From Gastrolobium villosum (Eukaryota > Streptophyta > Magnoliopsida > Fabales > Fabaceae): a stretch of DNA of 64,000 nt. The notes beneath the pieces were generated by a model. The model had not been told where the DNA came from, searched no databases, and saw nothing but the letters and a program-made list of their open reading frames with translations. Below, piece after piece: positions 36,801 through 46,664 of this stretch (position 1 is the first letter of the stretch; every line of letters starts with the position of its first letter). Made by a program: the position numbers and the translations under genes. Location: assembly GCA_032173675.1 (NCBI GenBank), contig JAVKPL010003392.1:62001-126000 (forward strand). The letters run 5' to 3'.

Positions 36801-37301
36801 GTTGCTTTCATTATCTCGCTGTTGACTAGTACTTATCCTAGCAAGTTCGAGAGAATTTCCCGTGGGCTCTCTATGTAACTTGCTCTCATCATTGGTGTCC
36901 TTGTTTTGTTGAACCTTTGTGTGGGATGAACTACCAGTGGATGATGATGATGTTGAGCTTCTTGCAGCATCTGAATGCCTCCTATTTTGATTGTTTCGGT
37001 ATGCAGAAGGTGCTTGATGAATAGAGGTACTCTTTCTAGCAGGCTTCTGCTCTACACTCAGTTTTTGTGGCTCAGTGAGCACAGTGTCAGTGGAGCTTCT
37101 TCGTGGAACCTTTGATTCTTCATTTTGAGGCTTCTTGGGTTCATTTTTGCCATGATTGCTCTGTGCATTGTTGCTAGCCTTCATGGGTAGTGAATGAACA
37201 GATGATTTTCTCACCCTGTAGCTTTTGAGTTGGAGGATTCTCCCCACGAGACCACAGCCCAATTCATTCACCACCTTGTTGTTCTTGGCCTTCGTTGCCA
37301 T
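33874..37301 (-). CDS. TTL: TTL: tetratricopeptide-repeat thioredoxin-like protein, complete, 7 exons
   Basis: Plant-specific scaffold family; Arabidopsis members act in osmotic-stress tolerance and brassinosteroid signalling. Exons on the minus strand with GT-AG borders and continuous frame: 37301-36337, 36178-35986, 35831-35659, 35291-34958, 34863-34659, 34574-34474, 34026-33874. The product is 707 aa, normal for the family. Residues 1-240 are Ser/Asn/Lys-rich and probably disordered. Two TPR motifs start at SPEVLKSMGNEAYKQGKFEEA (241) and the KTATYHCNKSAAL segment. A linker with LGEAEKAL and RYQEAYTIYEKMP-type helices follows. Further TPRs in exons 4-5 contain GNLFFKGSKFMEACAAYNEG and NRAACRSKLGQYEKAIEDCN. 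The last about 105 residues form a thioredoxin-like fold (VVLFSS, VNFLK, VTSIPAFKIYKNG with the cis-Pro), but the active-site CxxC is absent, as known for TTLs. The ATG is followed by MATKAKNN; a TATA-like box lies about 80 bp upstream. Intron 6 carries an M3 MITE. Confidence 0.96.
34146..34299. mobile_element. MULE-type MITE, family M3 (copy 4), inside TTL intron 6
   Basis: A 154-bp element from ggggaaaggttatattg to tcaatataacccctccc, with inverted ends. Flanks tttgttaaa (34137-34145) and tttgttaag (34300-34308) agree at 8 of 9. It lies wholly within the last intron of TTL (34473-34027) and leaves the splice sites untouched. Confidence 0.9.
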
Positions 37302-37377
37302 GGCTTTTTGAATTTGGTTCTGCTTGAAGATTTGTCAGAGAAAAGGATGTGTGTTTAAAGAGTCACAGAAACGACTA

Positions 37378-37384
37378 CTTATAT
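37378..37384 (-). promoter_or_regulatory. Possible TATA box of the TTL gene
   Basis: Minus-strand ATATAAG, 77-83 bp upstream of the start codon. Spacing fits a short 5' leader. An alternative TA-rich run (37557-37574 region) lies further upstream. Confidence 0.45.
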
Positions 37385-37554
37385 GTTGTTTAGATGGAGG
37401 AAAATAATGAAAATCGACCAAAGAATGAAGGACAGAAGCTGAAAGATATCTGAGATATTACGAAAGGGAAATCATAAAGTGATGGCTTGAATACGAAGCA
37501 CTTGTTTACTCTGTACAAGATGTTATATGCATATATATACACACACATGAGCAC

Positions 37555-37574
37555 CCCATATATATATATATATG
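37555..37574. repeat. TA microsatellite in the TTL upstream region
   Basis: atatatatata-type run preceded by a second ata/aca dinucleotide patch (37528-37548). Likely length-polymorphic. Confidence 0.85.
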
Positions 37575-37630
37575 TGGAGTGGCTTCCAAGAAACAACGTA
37601 AGCTCTTTTTGCGGCTTTAGAAAAAACAAA

Positions 37631-37765
37631 GGGAGGATATTCTTATTACTAAATTTTTTTACTATTAACTTATTACCTATCTAGTCACCATTGAATCAAA
37701 GAGGGAGAATGCTACAAAGTTTTTGAAAAAAAGAGAAAATATTGACCAAGTAAGAATATCCTTCC
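37631..37765. mobile_element. M2 MITE with truncated right arm
   Basis: The left arm (gggaggatattcttattact ... tacctatctagtcaccattg) matches the M2 copies at 14382 and 46473. The right arm keeps only the start and the tip (attgacca ... gtaagaatatcc), about 50 bp having been lost. No TSD remains recognisable. It is about 330 bp upstream of the TTL start codon. Confidence 0.75.
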
Positions 37766-37859
37766 TTAGGAGAGAATAGTAACATACACATATAAGGAAA
37801 CTACTTCAATTTCTGCGATTAAAACAGGGCTCTGTTAAAAGTGAAAATTGATTTCATAG

Positions 37860-38033
37860 GAGGTTATTTAAAGTGATCCAGGATCACCATTTTTAGATGG
37901 TCCCTTAGTGTAAATAGGAGGATAAAATTGATAAAGTGGGAAAATAATAAGGGTAAAAAGGAAAAGAGAAAATTAATGTTATGACAGGGAGTACCAGAAG
38001 ATTCAGTGATCCTAGAGCATATTAAATATTTCC
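37860..38033. mobile_element. MULE-type MITE, family M5 (copy 1)
   Basis: A 174-bp element from gaggttatttaaagtg to attaaatatttcc, flanked by the perfect 9-bp TSD atttcatag (37851-37859 and 38034-38042). It contains accatttttagatggtccct and is the inverted homologue of the nested element at 43429-43601. It lies about 560 bp upstream of the TTL start. Confidence 0.93.
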
Positions 38034-38042
38034 ATTTCATAG

Positions 38043-39021
38043 ATGACCGTAGTGGATAAAACATGCCAAATGGAGTGATTGCATCGGATGGATTTAAAAT
38101 GCTCTTATTTGTATATGGTGTGACCCATCATTACTTCTTTTTATATTTTTTTTGGTGTTATTACCTGTGTCTTATCCCCGAAGGAGATGACATTTTAATC
38201 AGCATGTAATTATGTGCCTGTGATGTCACTAATAAAGAAAACTATTAATTATAGAATATTTGTTTGGTCATATATTATTTTTCTTAAATCAAGTTAGTTA
38301 GGCTGTATCCGTGTCAAGGGCCCAGGCGTTAAATTAATTTAATTTAAAATGAAATGAAAAAAAGAAAGAAAGAAAGGTTGATAAGATTATTATAATGAGG
38401 CTTGTACCACCATCATTAGGACCAAATAGAAGCATATTAGACTTTTAGGTATGTAAAAAAGAATACCAGATAATCGCCTTATCAAGTGCTGCCAGGCTCT
38501 TAGAACCTTCTAATGAAATATAATTAAATTAGACATTTACATTTTTAAAAGTAATTAAATTGGTTAATAGACTATAAACAAGAAACTATATTCTAAAATA
38601 GAGCTGCATATGATTCGTTCCTTATGGATAAGAAACCATATCAAAACCAGGAGCTTTAAGTTCTTCTCTATACTTGAAAAATTACATTGACTTCCTAGCT
38701 TGTTAATCTCGTCCTCTTAGCTCTCATGTTTGAATCTTAAAAGCATTCCCTGCTTTCAATATGCTTTGGTTATAATACGATATTATTTTGAAGAAATGAA
38801 TTGGAATATATTGTTTACTTAAAAAAAAAAAAATTGTTCCAAAGTATCCAAGCCGAAAATCAAAGACTAATCCCCTTGAGACGGAGAAATTACGCGATTG
38901 TGGATACAACCTTTTTCAACAAAACATTTTTTATACACACAGTTAAGAACCGAACCACTATCAATATATTTAAAGAACTCAGTTACCAACTGTGCCAAAC
39001 TTTATTGGTTAATATATGGTT
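38043..39021. other. Intergenic, no gene seen
   Basis: AT-rich spacer between M5 and M7. No coding signal. Confidence 0.4.
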
Positions 39022-39030
39022 TACTTTTAA

Positions 39031-39359
39031 GGGATAGGATATTGTGACACTCAAGTTATGTTACACTCATGTGACACCCAGTCAACTCACCGTTAGATCG
39101 CTTATGTTGATCCAACGGTTATATTTATTTTCATATTTGTATAGTCATGATTTCCCAAATTTAATATTTTATATTTATTTCTACCTTTGTATGGTTATGA
39201 TTTCCCATATTTAATGCTTTCATTTTAAATTTGGGAAATCATGATCATACAAAGATAGAAATAAATATAACCGTTGGATCAACATAAGCGATCTAACGGT
39301 GAGATTGACTGGGTGTCACATGGGTGTAACATAACTTGAGTGTCACAATATCTCATCCC
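39031..39359. mobile_element. MULE-type MITE, family M7, 329-bp hairpin
   Basis: Flanked by the perfect 9-bp TSD tacttttaa (39022-39030 and 39360-39368). Two arms of about 125 bp are near-perfect inverted copies: the left has gtgacactcaagttatgtta, gtgacacccagtcaactcac, cgttagatcgcttatgttga and ccaacggttatatttatt, all mirrored on the right. Only a short spacer with a second ttatttct...ggttatgatttccc segment separates the arms. No coding frame. Transcription would give a long fold-back RNA. Confidence 0.93.
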
Positions 39360-39368
39360 TACTTTTAA

Positions 39369-39774
39369 TAATGCTAGATAAAAATTAATAATTTAAATCA
39401 TAAATGTAGAATCATATTGACCCCTTCAGAAAATATATCAGTTTCTTTACTTTGGACTTTGGAGGGACGGAGAGTTGAGGGCCCTACAATTGCCTCAGTC
39501 TCAGGCATCCTAATTTATTCTTGTGTAGTGGATGCCTTTCACTTTCAGTGTTTCTCAAATTCATATAAATAAATTAAACAAATGAAAGCCTGCATGTATG
39601 ATTTGTTTGATAAGAGGTATATTAATCTACATATTGACTTTGAAACAGCCATAGCTGCATAAAATGAAACTTACTGGTTAAGCCTGAAGGCAGTTGGGAG
39701 TGAATTATTATAATTCTGGGTATTTGGTAGAATTTTTTTATATATAATCTCATAGTTTTAATGTGTTTATATGT
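39369..39774. other. Intergenic, no gene seen
   Basis: Spacer between the M7 hairpin and the M6/M4/M4 pile-up; nothing recognised. Confidence 0.4.
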
Positions 39775-39783
39775 ATTAATTAA

Positions 39784-40003
39784 GGGTTTATTTTTTCCAA
39801 AGTTAATTTAGATAACTTATCTATACTGAGCCCAAAATAACGTCGTTTTGAGGTAGAAATCGAGGTATTTTGTAATTATAATTTATTACAGGGTCATAAT
39901 AATCTTTTTTATTATAAATTTTTAATTTTTCAACTCAAAACGATGTCATTTTAGCAGCGAATGTAGATAACCTATCTACTTTCACTTTAGAAACATTAAA
40001 TCC
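39784..40003. mobile_element. MULE-type MITE, family M6 (copy 4)
   Basis: A 220-bp element, gggtttattttttccaaag to aaacattaaatcc. Flanks attaattaa (39775-39783) and attaatata (40004-40012) agree at 7 of 9. Contains taacgtcgttttgag on the left, tgtaattataatttatta in the core and gatgtcattttagc on the right. Directly abuts an M4 copy. Confidence 0.8.
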
Positions 40004-40013
40004 ATTAATATAA

Positions 40014-40186
40014 GGGAAAAATTTGTATCATTTTAAAGGATGTAAAATTGTGTCATTTTAAGTGAGAGAAAGAGATAGATAAAAAGAAAGAGAGAGTGGA
40101 TAAAAAAAATAAAGATGTAAGTTTTATCTCTTTCTGATAGTGAAATGATATAAATTGCATCATTTAAAAATACAAACATTTTTCCC
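40014..40186. mobile_element. MULE-type MITE, family M4 (copy 3)
   Basis: A 173-bp element, gggaaaaatttgtatcattt to acaaacatttttccc. Flanks ttaatataa (40005-40013) and ttaatacaa (40187-40195) agree at 8 of 9. Lies head-to-tail with the next M4 copy. Confidence 0.9.
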
Positions 40187-40196
40187 TTAATACAAA

Positions 40197-40369
40197 GGGT
40201 AAAGTGTGTATCATTCTAAAGGATGTAAAATTGTGTCATTTTAAGAGAGAGAAATATATAGATAAAAGAGGAGAGAGAGTTGACAAAAAAAATAAAGGTG
40301 TGAGTCTCACCTTTTCATGAGAGTAAAAGGATATAAATTGTGTTATTTAGAAGGATAAACAGTTTTCCC
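40197..40369. mobile_element. MULE-type MITE, family M4 (copy 4)
   Basis: A 173-bp element, gggtaaagtgtgtatcatt to ataaacagttttccc. Flanks taatacaaa (40188-40196) and taatataaa (40370-40378) agree at 8 of 9. Its left flank overlaps the right flank of copy 3. Confidence 0.9.
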
Positions 40370-40378
40370 TAATATAAA

Positions 40379-42735
40379 AAGGAAAAAATAGGTTACTGTC
40401 CTTGTAAGTTAGGACTTCGGACCCAACACTTTTGACCGGAAATAAAGCACCAAAAAGTAATCACGGAAAACAAATAACTTGTTAGCATGCAAAAGTGGAA
40501 AAAAATTCAGTACTCAATGAATGGATCAATGAGAGTACATCGTATTAGTTGATTTTTTTTTTTAAGAAAGAGAAAAAAACAATTTTAATATCTTACATTA
40601 CGTATTTTCAAAAATACATAATATAAATCTCTATTGTGCCCAGTAATTAGTATTCTCGTTGTACTGAAAGTGCTCTCGCAAAAATCGTCATTTTTCATCA
40701 TAAAATCTAATATGCATATTTTGTCTTGGAGACAAAGGTGTCTAGGTCAATGAATTAGTATGTTAATCTTAGATTTAGAGCCCTCTCCAAGGTATTTATG
40801 AAGAATATACTCTTGAGTCAAGTAAATTATTGTGCACAAGAAAACAATAATGGTTTTGCCAAAGGAGTGTGTGCGCACAGTGACAAGTGACAACGTAATA
40901 GTAAAAGAGAGAGTGTAACGTATTTGTAGGTTTTACCTCTTATTTATAAAATTTACCTGTGGTAGTAGATTCTGGACCTTTAATGTCTCTGATGGTCGCT
41001 TAGACCCATCTATCATGCTGTCGTATTAGATTGGTATCCTTTATGGATATCCTTCCGGAGTTATGCTTGATTTAAATTTTAGATTACCCTTTGTTAGACT
41101 TGTCAATCAAGGAACACCTTATATGGATACATAACAATACCATAATTGTAATACAAGAAATGCTTGAAATTTAATTTGGATTTAATTATTTAAAATATTT
41201 AATTCAATCTAACAATATATATAATTATGTTATTCACTATCATAATTGTAGTGAACTGAGTATAATACGAGAATACATAAGAATATTTTCCTTAATTGAG
41301 TAATATCACATCTTCTTAAAATATTCTCTTAATACTTAATAAACATTACATAAAAATAAATGCATTGATATCATTAAACTGTAAAAGTATTGACTACTTC
41401 CATATTTAATAATTAAGAAAAGTATTTATATGATCAGTTAGAAAGGAAAAAAAATTATATTTTTCATTTGTTGTGAAAAACTAGAGAGCCATCCTTTTGA
41501 ATTGAGAATGAGGTTGTTGTGGCCTTCTGGGAACAACATTTGATTAATAGAATGGTGACGTAGACGTTAGCCAAACCATCTGATACGTTTGTATATTTTC
41601 CCGAAGTGTGGGAATTGATACAAATTTTGTAATAATACATTTTAACAACTTTTTCTCAATAGAAAAAGGAAATAGTTATTTTTATGTCATAAATACTTTG
41701 ATAATTGTGCTGTTATTTTTTCTTTTTTTAGTGGTGGACCCCACCATTTTATATATTAATATAGGATATATTTTCTTTCTACAACATGAGAGTAGACAAA
41801 TGTGTTGAAAAAAGCATAATGTTTGGTGTTTGATTGGTGATTATGATGGGTGTTTAAATTTGTTTCCAAAACACAACCACTGAGGCCTTTTACAAATTCA
41901 ACGTTTAGATACTTGTCAAACCTATTTGATGATTTCTTTTCTTTTTCATGTTTTCCATCTCTTTCCAATGGATTTGACTAGCAAAGCATTTATGCTTGGC
42001 CACAAGGCCCCTCGATCTTTCCACTGAAGCTGCATTCACATATTCACATGTAAACGAATTCATTTAATTTAGTACCCTTTTGCCACCTTCCTGTCTATCC
42101 CATTTTGAAAGCTGGTAGAGATTCTTGTCTCTTGTTTTTATGTCACACTGATACATGGAGGATTTCATTTGATAGACATGTTTGGGAATTGGGACCATCC
42201 AATATTCCTATGTAGAATTGAAATTTTATCAGAACAATTTGTCCAAGACCCTGCGCCCCTGCCCCTGCCCCTGTTTCTCATATACTGTTGTCGGTGCCCA
42301 TTTCTAAACCCTCTCTCCTCTAATACCCTGCAATTGACGGCACACCATATATATGTGTTAATATAATATTTAGAGATTATGCCAACGCTAACAGCCTAAC
42401 AGGTACGGGACAACAAAACAGCAACGCCAAGCACGGTCAACTAAAATCCATGTATGCATTATTTTTGGTTCACCAAGAATTTCAATTGTTCGGTTCAATT
42501 GTACATGGTTAAAAATCTACTTAATATCATTCAACTAACAAACGATGTTTGTTTTTTTAGATACATCATAAAATAAAACAAAAAACAAAAAATAAACTAG
42601 GCAAACCTGGGGTAGACTATCCCTCTGATCATTACTGACCAGTAAACTACATCCCATCGGTGAATTAGTAAACGTCTGTCTGCATTTCCCTTTCAAACAT
42701 GCTATGATTTTTCGCAAGCCAATCAGCAACTTGGT
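40379..42735. other. Intergenic with possible LTR fragment, no gene seen
   Basis: About 2.4 kb without a supported gene. The part 40850-41230 (ttatttataaaatttacc, tatttaattcaatctaaca) has the flavour of a degraded Copia-type LTR, but no borders or TSD were found. A further frame at 41608-41808 has no recognisable domain. Confidence 0.35.
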
Positions 42736-42743
42736 TACCTTCC

Positions 42744-43126
42744 TAGGGAGGTGCAAAATAACCAAAAAAATGGGTCGAACCATGAACCGAACCGAACCGC
42801 CATAAAATAACCGGTTTTAAAAAACTAGTTCATGAACCGAACCGTTTTTTAAAGAACCGGTTTAAGAACCGAACCGCTTTTTAGAACCGGTTTAAGAACC
42901 GAACCGTTTCCGAACCGAACCGAACCATTTTCAAACCAAACCAAATTAATTTTTATAACTTTATTTTTTAAATTTTTGATTTTTTTCTTTTCAAAAGAGG
43001 GTCGACCCGATCCGGTTTCGCACAACTTCCGAACCGAACCAGTTTTGGACCGAACCGAACCATTAAAACCAATTCGGTTCGGTTTTTTCAAAAAAACCGG
43101 TTCGGTTCGACCCGTGCACATCCCTA
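42744..43126. mobile_element. Non-autonomous hAT-type element, family H2
   Basis: A 383-bp element with inverted tips TAGGGAGGTGCA / TGCACATCCCTA and the perfect 8-bp TSD taccttcc (42736-42743 and 43127-43134). Subterminal arrays of aaccgaaccg and ccggttcggttc, in opposite directions on the two sides, leave an AT-rich middle. It is the plant TAGGGATGTGCA hAT-MITE type. Non-coding; the frame reading through it on the minus strand is a by-product of the arrays. Confidence 0.9.
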
Positions 43127-43134
43127 TACCTTCC

Positions 43135-43295
43135 CTCAGACCATGTTGAACTCGGACCAACCAAGGCCAACTAAGAAGCTCCTTAATTTTTTGAACTAAA
43201 AGCAACAAAGGATGTCCTTCTTCACAATTATGAAACAATTGCAAAATATCTGTAGAGTCCCCTTCAAGATATATATTTATGAGATATGAGGAGAT
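43135..43295. other. Short spacer between H2 and M4
   Basis: No feature recognised. Confidence 0.4.
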
Positions 43296-43304
43296 TACTT
43301 TATG

Positions 43305-43660
43305 AGAAAAATATCTATCATTTTAAACGACACAAAGTTGTGTCATTTTAAGTGATAGAAATAGATAAATCATGGAGAGAGAGTGGAGGGAATTTTTTTT
43401 TTAAAGATATAGGTCTTACCTCTTTGTGGAAAATATTTAATATGTTCCAGGACCACTGAATCTTTTGGTGCTCCCTCTCACAACATTAATTTTCTCTTTC
43501 CTTTTTTACCCTATTATTTTCCCACTTTTCTCATTTTACCCTCCTATTTACACTAAGGGACCACCTAAAAATGGTGGTCCCGGTCCACTTCAAATAACCT
43601 CCTCTTTGTGAGAATGAAAGGATGTAAGGTGTGTTATTTAAAATTTCACACGTTTTCCCA
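43305..43660. mobile_element. MULE-type MITE, family M4 (copy 5), split by an M5 element
   Basis: Begins agaaaaatatctatcatttt and ends acacgttttccca. Flanks tactttatg (43296-43304) and tactttatt (43661-43669) agree at 8 of 9. Removing the M5 insertion and one copy of its TSD leaves about 174 bp, the same size as M4 copies 3 and 4. Confidence 0.9.
43429..43601. mobile_element. MULE-type MITE, family M5 (copy 2), nested in M4
   Basis: A 173-bp element from gaaaatatttaatatgttcc to tcaaataacctc, flanked by the perfect 9-bp TSD ctctttgtg (43420-43428 and 43602-43610), which is M4 sequence. Inverted relative to the copy at 37860. Confidence 0.95.
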
Positions 43661-43669
43661 TACTTTATT

Positions 43670-44228
43670 TATAGTGATTAAAGAAATATTGAACTCTCTT
43701 ATTAAACTAAAAACTTATAATTCATTTAAATTAAAAAAAAATCTTCTTAAGTAATTTTGTCAGTAAAATACACCAGTAAAGAGATGTATTTGATTTTGAA
43801 TTTTAATAAATTAAATTAAAGTGTATATACACCTCTATTTATATACTTCGTAAATAATTTTACTTAGAATACTCTAATTTCATTTAAACAACTAGTTAAA
43901 ATCAAGATGGTATACCGAACTTGAGCATCGCATGTAGCCTGAATTTGATTTTTATTTTTATATTTTTGTTGAAACCACTCAATTCGCACAAGGAAAACGA
44001 AAGCCAACCATAATTAATGCTAGATATATAGAACGTTATGCTTCTGAATTCTCAATTAGTTCTTTTGCTGACAGGAACAAAGAAACAGGATAAGACACAA
44101 ATTGATTTTGTTACGAATTTTTTAGTTTTTATTTTATTTTATTATTTTGTTATTGTTATTAATTAGTTACTACACTATTATTTGAATTTGTTGGAATAAG
44201 TCTTGACAGTTTCCACACGCCTTAAGGT
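43670..44228. other. Intergenic, no gene seen
   Basis: AT-rich spacer, nothing recognised. Confidence 0.4.
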
Positions 44229-44236
44229 GGGTAGAG

Positions 44237-44847
44237 ATAGAGGTGGCAATATGGGTTGAGCCCGGCGGGTCAACCCGCCAACCCGCCAAAACGGGGCGGG
44301 TTGGGTTGAGATTTTCAGCCCACCAACCCACCTCAACCCGCCCCGCCTAGAAGTGGGTCGAAATGGGTTCAACCTGCCGCGGGGCGGGTTGCCCGCCGGG
44401 TTATAATTTTTTATTTTTTTTATTTTTTTTACAATTAGGTAGTATTTCATTATTTCTTAATTTTTTGTGATATCCAATTTTTTTTTATCTTAGTACTTCT
44501 TAGAAAAATTAAAGAATAATAATTTTATTCATGACAAATGTTATCTATATATAAGTTCCTAAATAATGTTTGACAAATATTAGTATACATTTAAGATTGA
44601 GACTAAAAAAATATAGAGAAGTGTGAAATAAAATAAAATAATATTAGAAAAATTCATAAAATATAATTTATTTTTTGGATTTTAATTAATTTTTTTTAAT
44701 TGGCGGGTTGGTGGGTTGACCCGCCAACCCATCAACCCACCATAAAACGGGGTGGGTTCATTTTTCCAACCCATATTTTTTGGCGGGTCAACCCGCCCCG
44801 CCCCATTTTTGGCGGAGCGGGGCGGGTCAACCCAAATTGCCACCTCT
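44237..44847. mobile_element. Non-autonomous hAT-type element, family H3
   Basis: A 611-bp element with inverted tips AGAGGTGGCAAT / ATTGCCACCTCT and the perfect 8-bp TSD gggtagag (44229-44236 and 44848-44855). Both subterminal zones are GC-rich arrays of ggcgggtt, caacccgcc and ggtgggttgacc in both directions around an AT-rich centre. No transposase frame. It is the strongest local GC excursion in the window outside genes. Confidence 0.92.
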
Positions 44848-44855
44848 GGGTAGAG

Positions 44856-45980
44856 GTAGTTTTAGGTAATTTCTATTTTCATGCATTATGACTTTAATGT
44901 GTAATTATCTATTTAATTAGAGTTTTAATTAATAAAACACAACAGTTGAAAATATTAATTTGAAACAGACTTTCTCAATAAAGTCATTCAATGAGAAAAG
45001 AGACATATCGTAACCATAAGGATCACATATACATACTCGGACCTTTGAAAAGTAGTCGAAGTCCTGCTAGCTAGGAACTGTTGGATTGTCTCTCTCTCTC
45101 AAAATTTCTTGACTCTCTTCAAAACAAATTAGACAAAGAGTGGCATATTTTAGACCTCTTCAAGTTCAAACCAAATACAAAGTAGGAAACAAAACAACCA
45201 GATAATTGCATTGTCGTCGCCCTCGTTGTCAATGAGTTGGTGAGTCTAATTCTAAGCATTAAAATAACACAATGGGTAGGGATGGTGGGTGAAGAAAAAG
45301 ACGCGCGAGATTATAAATATTATGAAGGTGAAGGGTTTTGGTGGCTATTTGTATGGTCTCATAAAAAGCCATTGAATCAATCAATTAAACGTGTATATGC
45401 TAAGTTCCACTCTCCCTTCCTATCACTTTCTCTATATTCCGAGAAGGTATCCTAATCCAAAGTCCAAACAAGAAGAGTTATTAGTAACCTGCACAATGAC
45501 ACTGAACTCCGTGCGTGTGCAATGATTGGTACTGAATCGCAATCATCATATAAATATGTTTTCAGCTCTCTCCTTTGCGTTGCCATATTATTATAATTCA
45601 CATAAGTTACGCGCGGCAAGATTGACTAGGCTAATTAATGACATGATGAGAGGCTGAAAGGTACATAATATGTCATGACTACATATAATTAAGAGAATAT
45701 ATATACAAAATAATATGTTCACTTCTTTCTACTATTATACGCAATAAGGAAATAGAAAAAATAGATTTGTTAATTTTGTCTAAAGTTCAAGTTTCATATG
45801 CGGATTGGCTAACTAATAAATTAAAAAGTGAATCATGATCATGAATTATTAGATTGTACGCATCAATAAGTGGTTTACAATAATGAAATAATAGTAGTAC
45901 TAGTACACATGCATCAAAATACTCTTTGTGACTCGGTACACCATCCCTTTCGTTTAATCACCACCATCAGTTTTCACCAT
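44856..45980. other. Intergenic, no gene seen
   Basis: No coding signal. A 72-aa frame at 45237-45455 has no recognisable domain. Confidence 0.4.
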
Positions 45981-45981
45981 A

Positions 45982-46387
45982 GGGGTGTTTGGTTGAGGAG
46001 AAATTTTTTGAATACTAGGGAAATAAAATTGATAGGGAAATGGTAAGAAAGTGAGATAAAGTGAGATAGATAGGAAAATGTTAAAAAAAGTAGTTTGGTG
46101 GGAAAAAACTTTACTGAGAAAATTAGATAACTTTTTGGTTAGAGGTAATATATAGTGAAAAATTTGAGTGAACAGTGAGATTACCCAGCTTTATCTCAAA
46201 AACCCACCTCCCAAAATGCTTTCTCAACAGTAAATAAACCTATCATTCCGTTCCAAAATCTAAAAACTCATGCAAATTGGATGGATAGCTTTCTCACTAA
46301 ATCACCATAAACCAAACATCTCATTTCAAGAATCCTTCTTACATTTGCGTAGGTTTCTCTTAAAAAGCGGCGAGCCAAACACCACCT
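45982..46387. mobile_element. Putative PIF/Harbinger-like or related MITE
   Basis: The left end ggggtgtttggttgagga and the right end gagccaaacaccacct pair as inverted repeats of the GGTGTTTGG type. The interior has gataaagtgagataga and other gata-rich repeats and no frame. No clear 3-bp TSD, so class and borders are tentative. Confidence 0.5.
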
Positions 46388-46472
46388 AAGACTCGAATAT
46401 GTCCAACACGTATAGCATAAGGTGATCAGTTCATCATATATCAGAATTTATCCGCAAACCCAAACAAACATA

Positions 46473-46655
46473 GAGGAGGGATATTCTTACTACCAAAATC
46501 TTCTACTACCATCTCACTACCTATTTAATCACCATTGGATCAATCTTTTCTCTTTTTTCAAAAACTTTTTAACATTCTCTCTCTTTGATTCAATGGTGAT
46601 TAGATAGGTAGTAAGTTAGTAGTAGAAAATTTTGGTAGTTAGAATATCCTTCCTC
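46473..46655. mobile_element. MULE-type MITE, family M2 (copy 3), long inverted repeats
   Basis: A 183-bp element flanked by the perfect 9-bp TSD acaaacata (46464-46472 and 46656-46664). Arms of about 70 bp are inverted copies (gaggagggatattcttacta ... ctatttaatcaccattg and caatggtgattagatagg ... gaatatccttcctc). The spacer around tttttcaaaaactttttaac is short. Very similar to 14382-14564. Confidence 0.95.
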
Positions 46656-46664
46656 ACAAACATA

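Noticed and set aside
42849..43244. 131-codon minus-strand frame with repeated GSVRFGNGS-like residues
   Set aside because: It is translation of the CGGTT/AACCG arrays of hAT element H2, not a protein gene.
42744..44847. Regular short repeats suggesting a CRISPR-like array
   Set aside because: Spacers are not unique and of constant length; the repeats are subterminal arrays of plant hAT elements, and the DNA is eukaryotic.
44178..44891. GC-rich frames rich in Pro/Gly/Arg on both strands
   Set aside because: They are produced by the GGCGGGTT arrays of hAT element H3.
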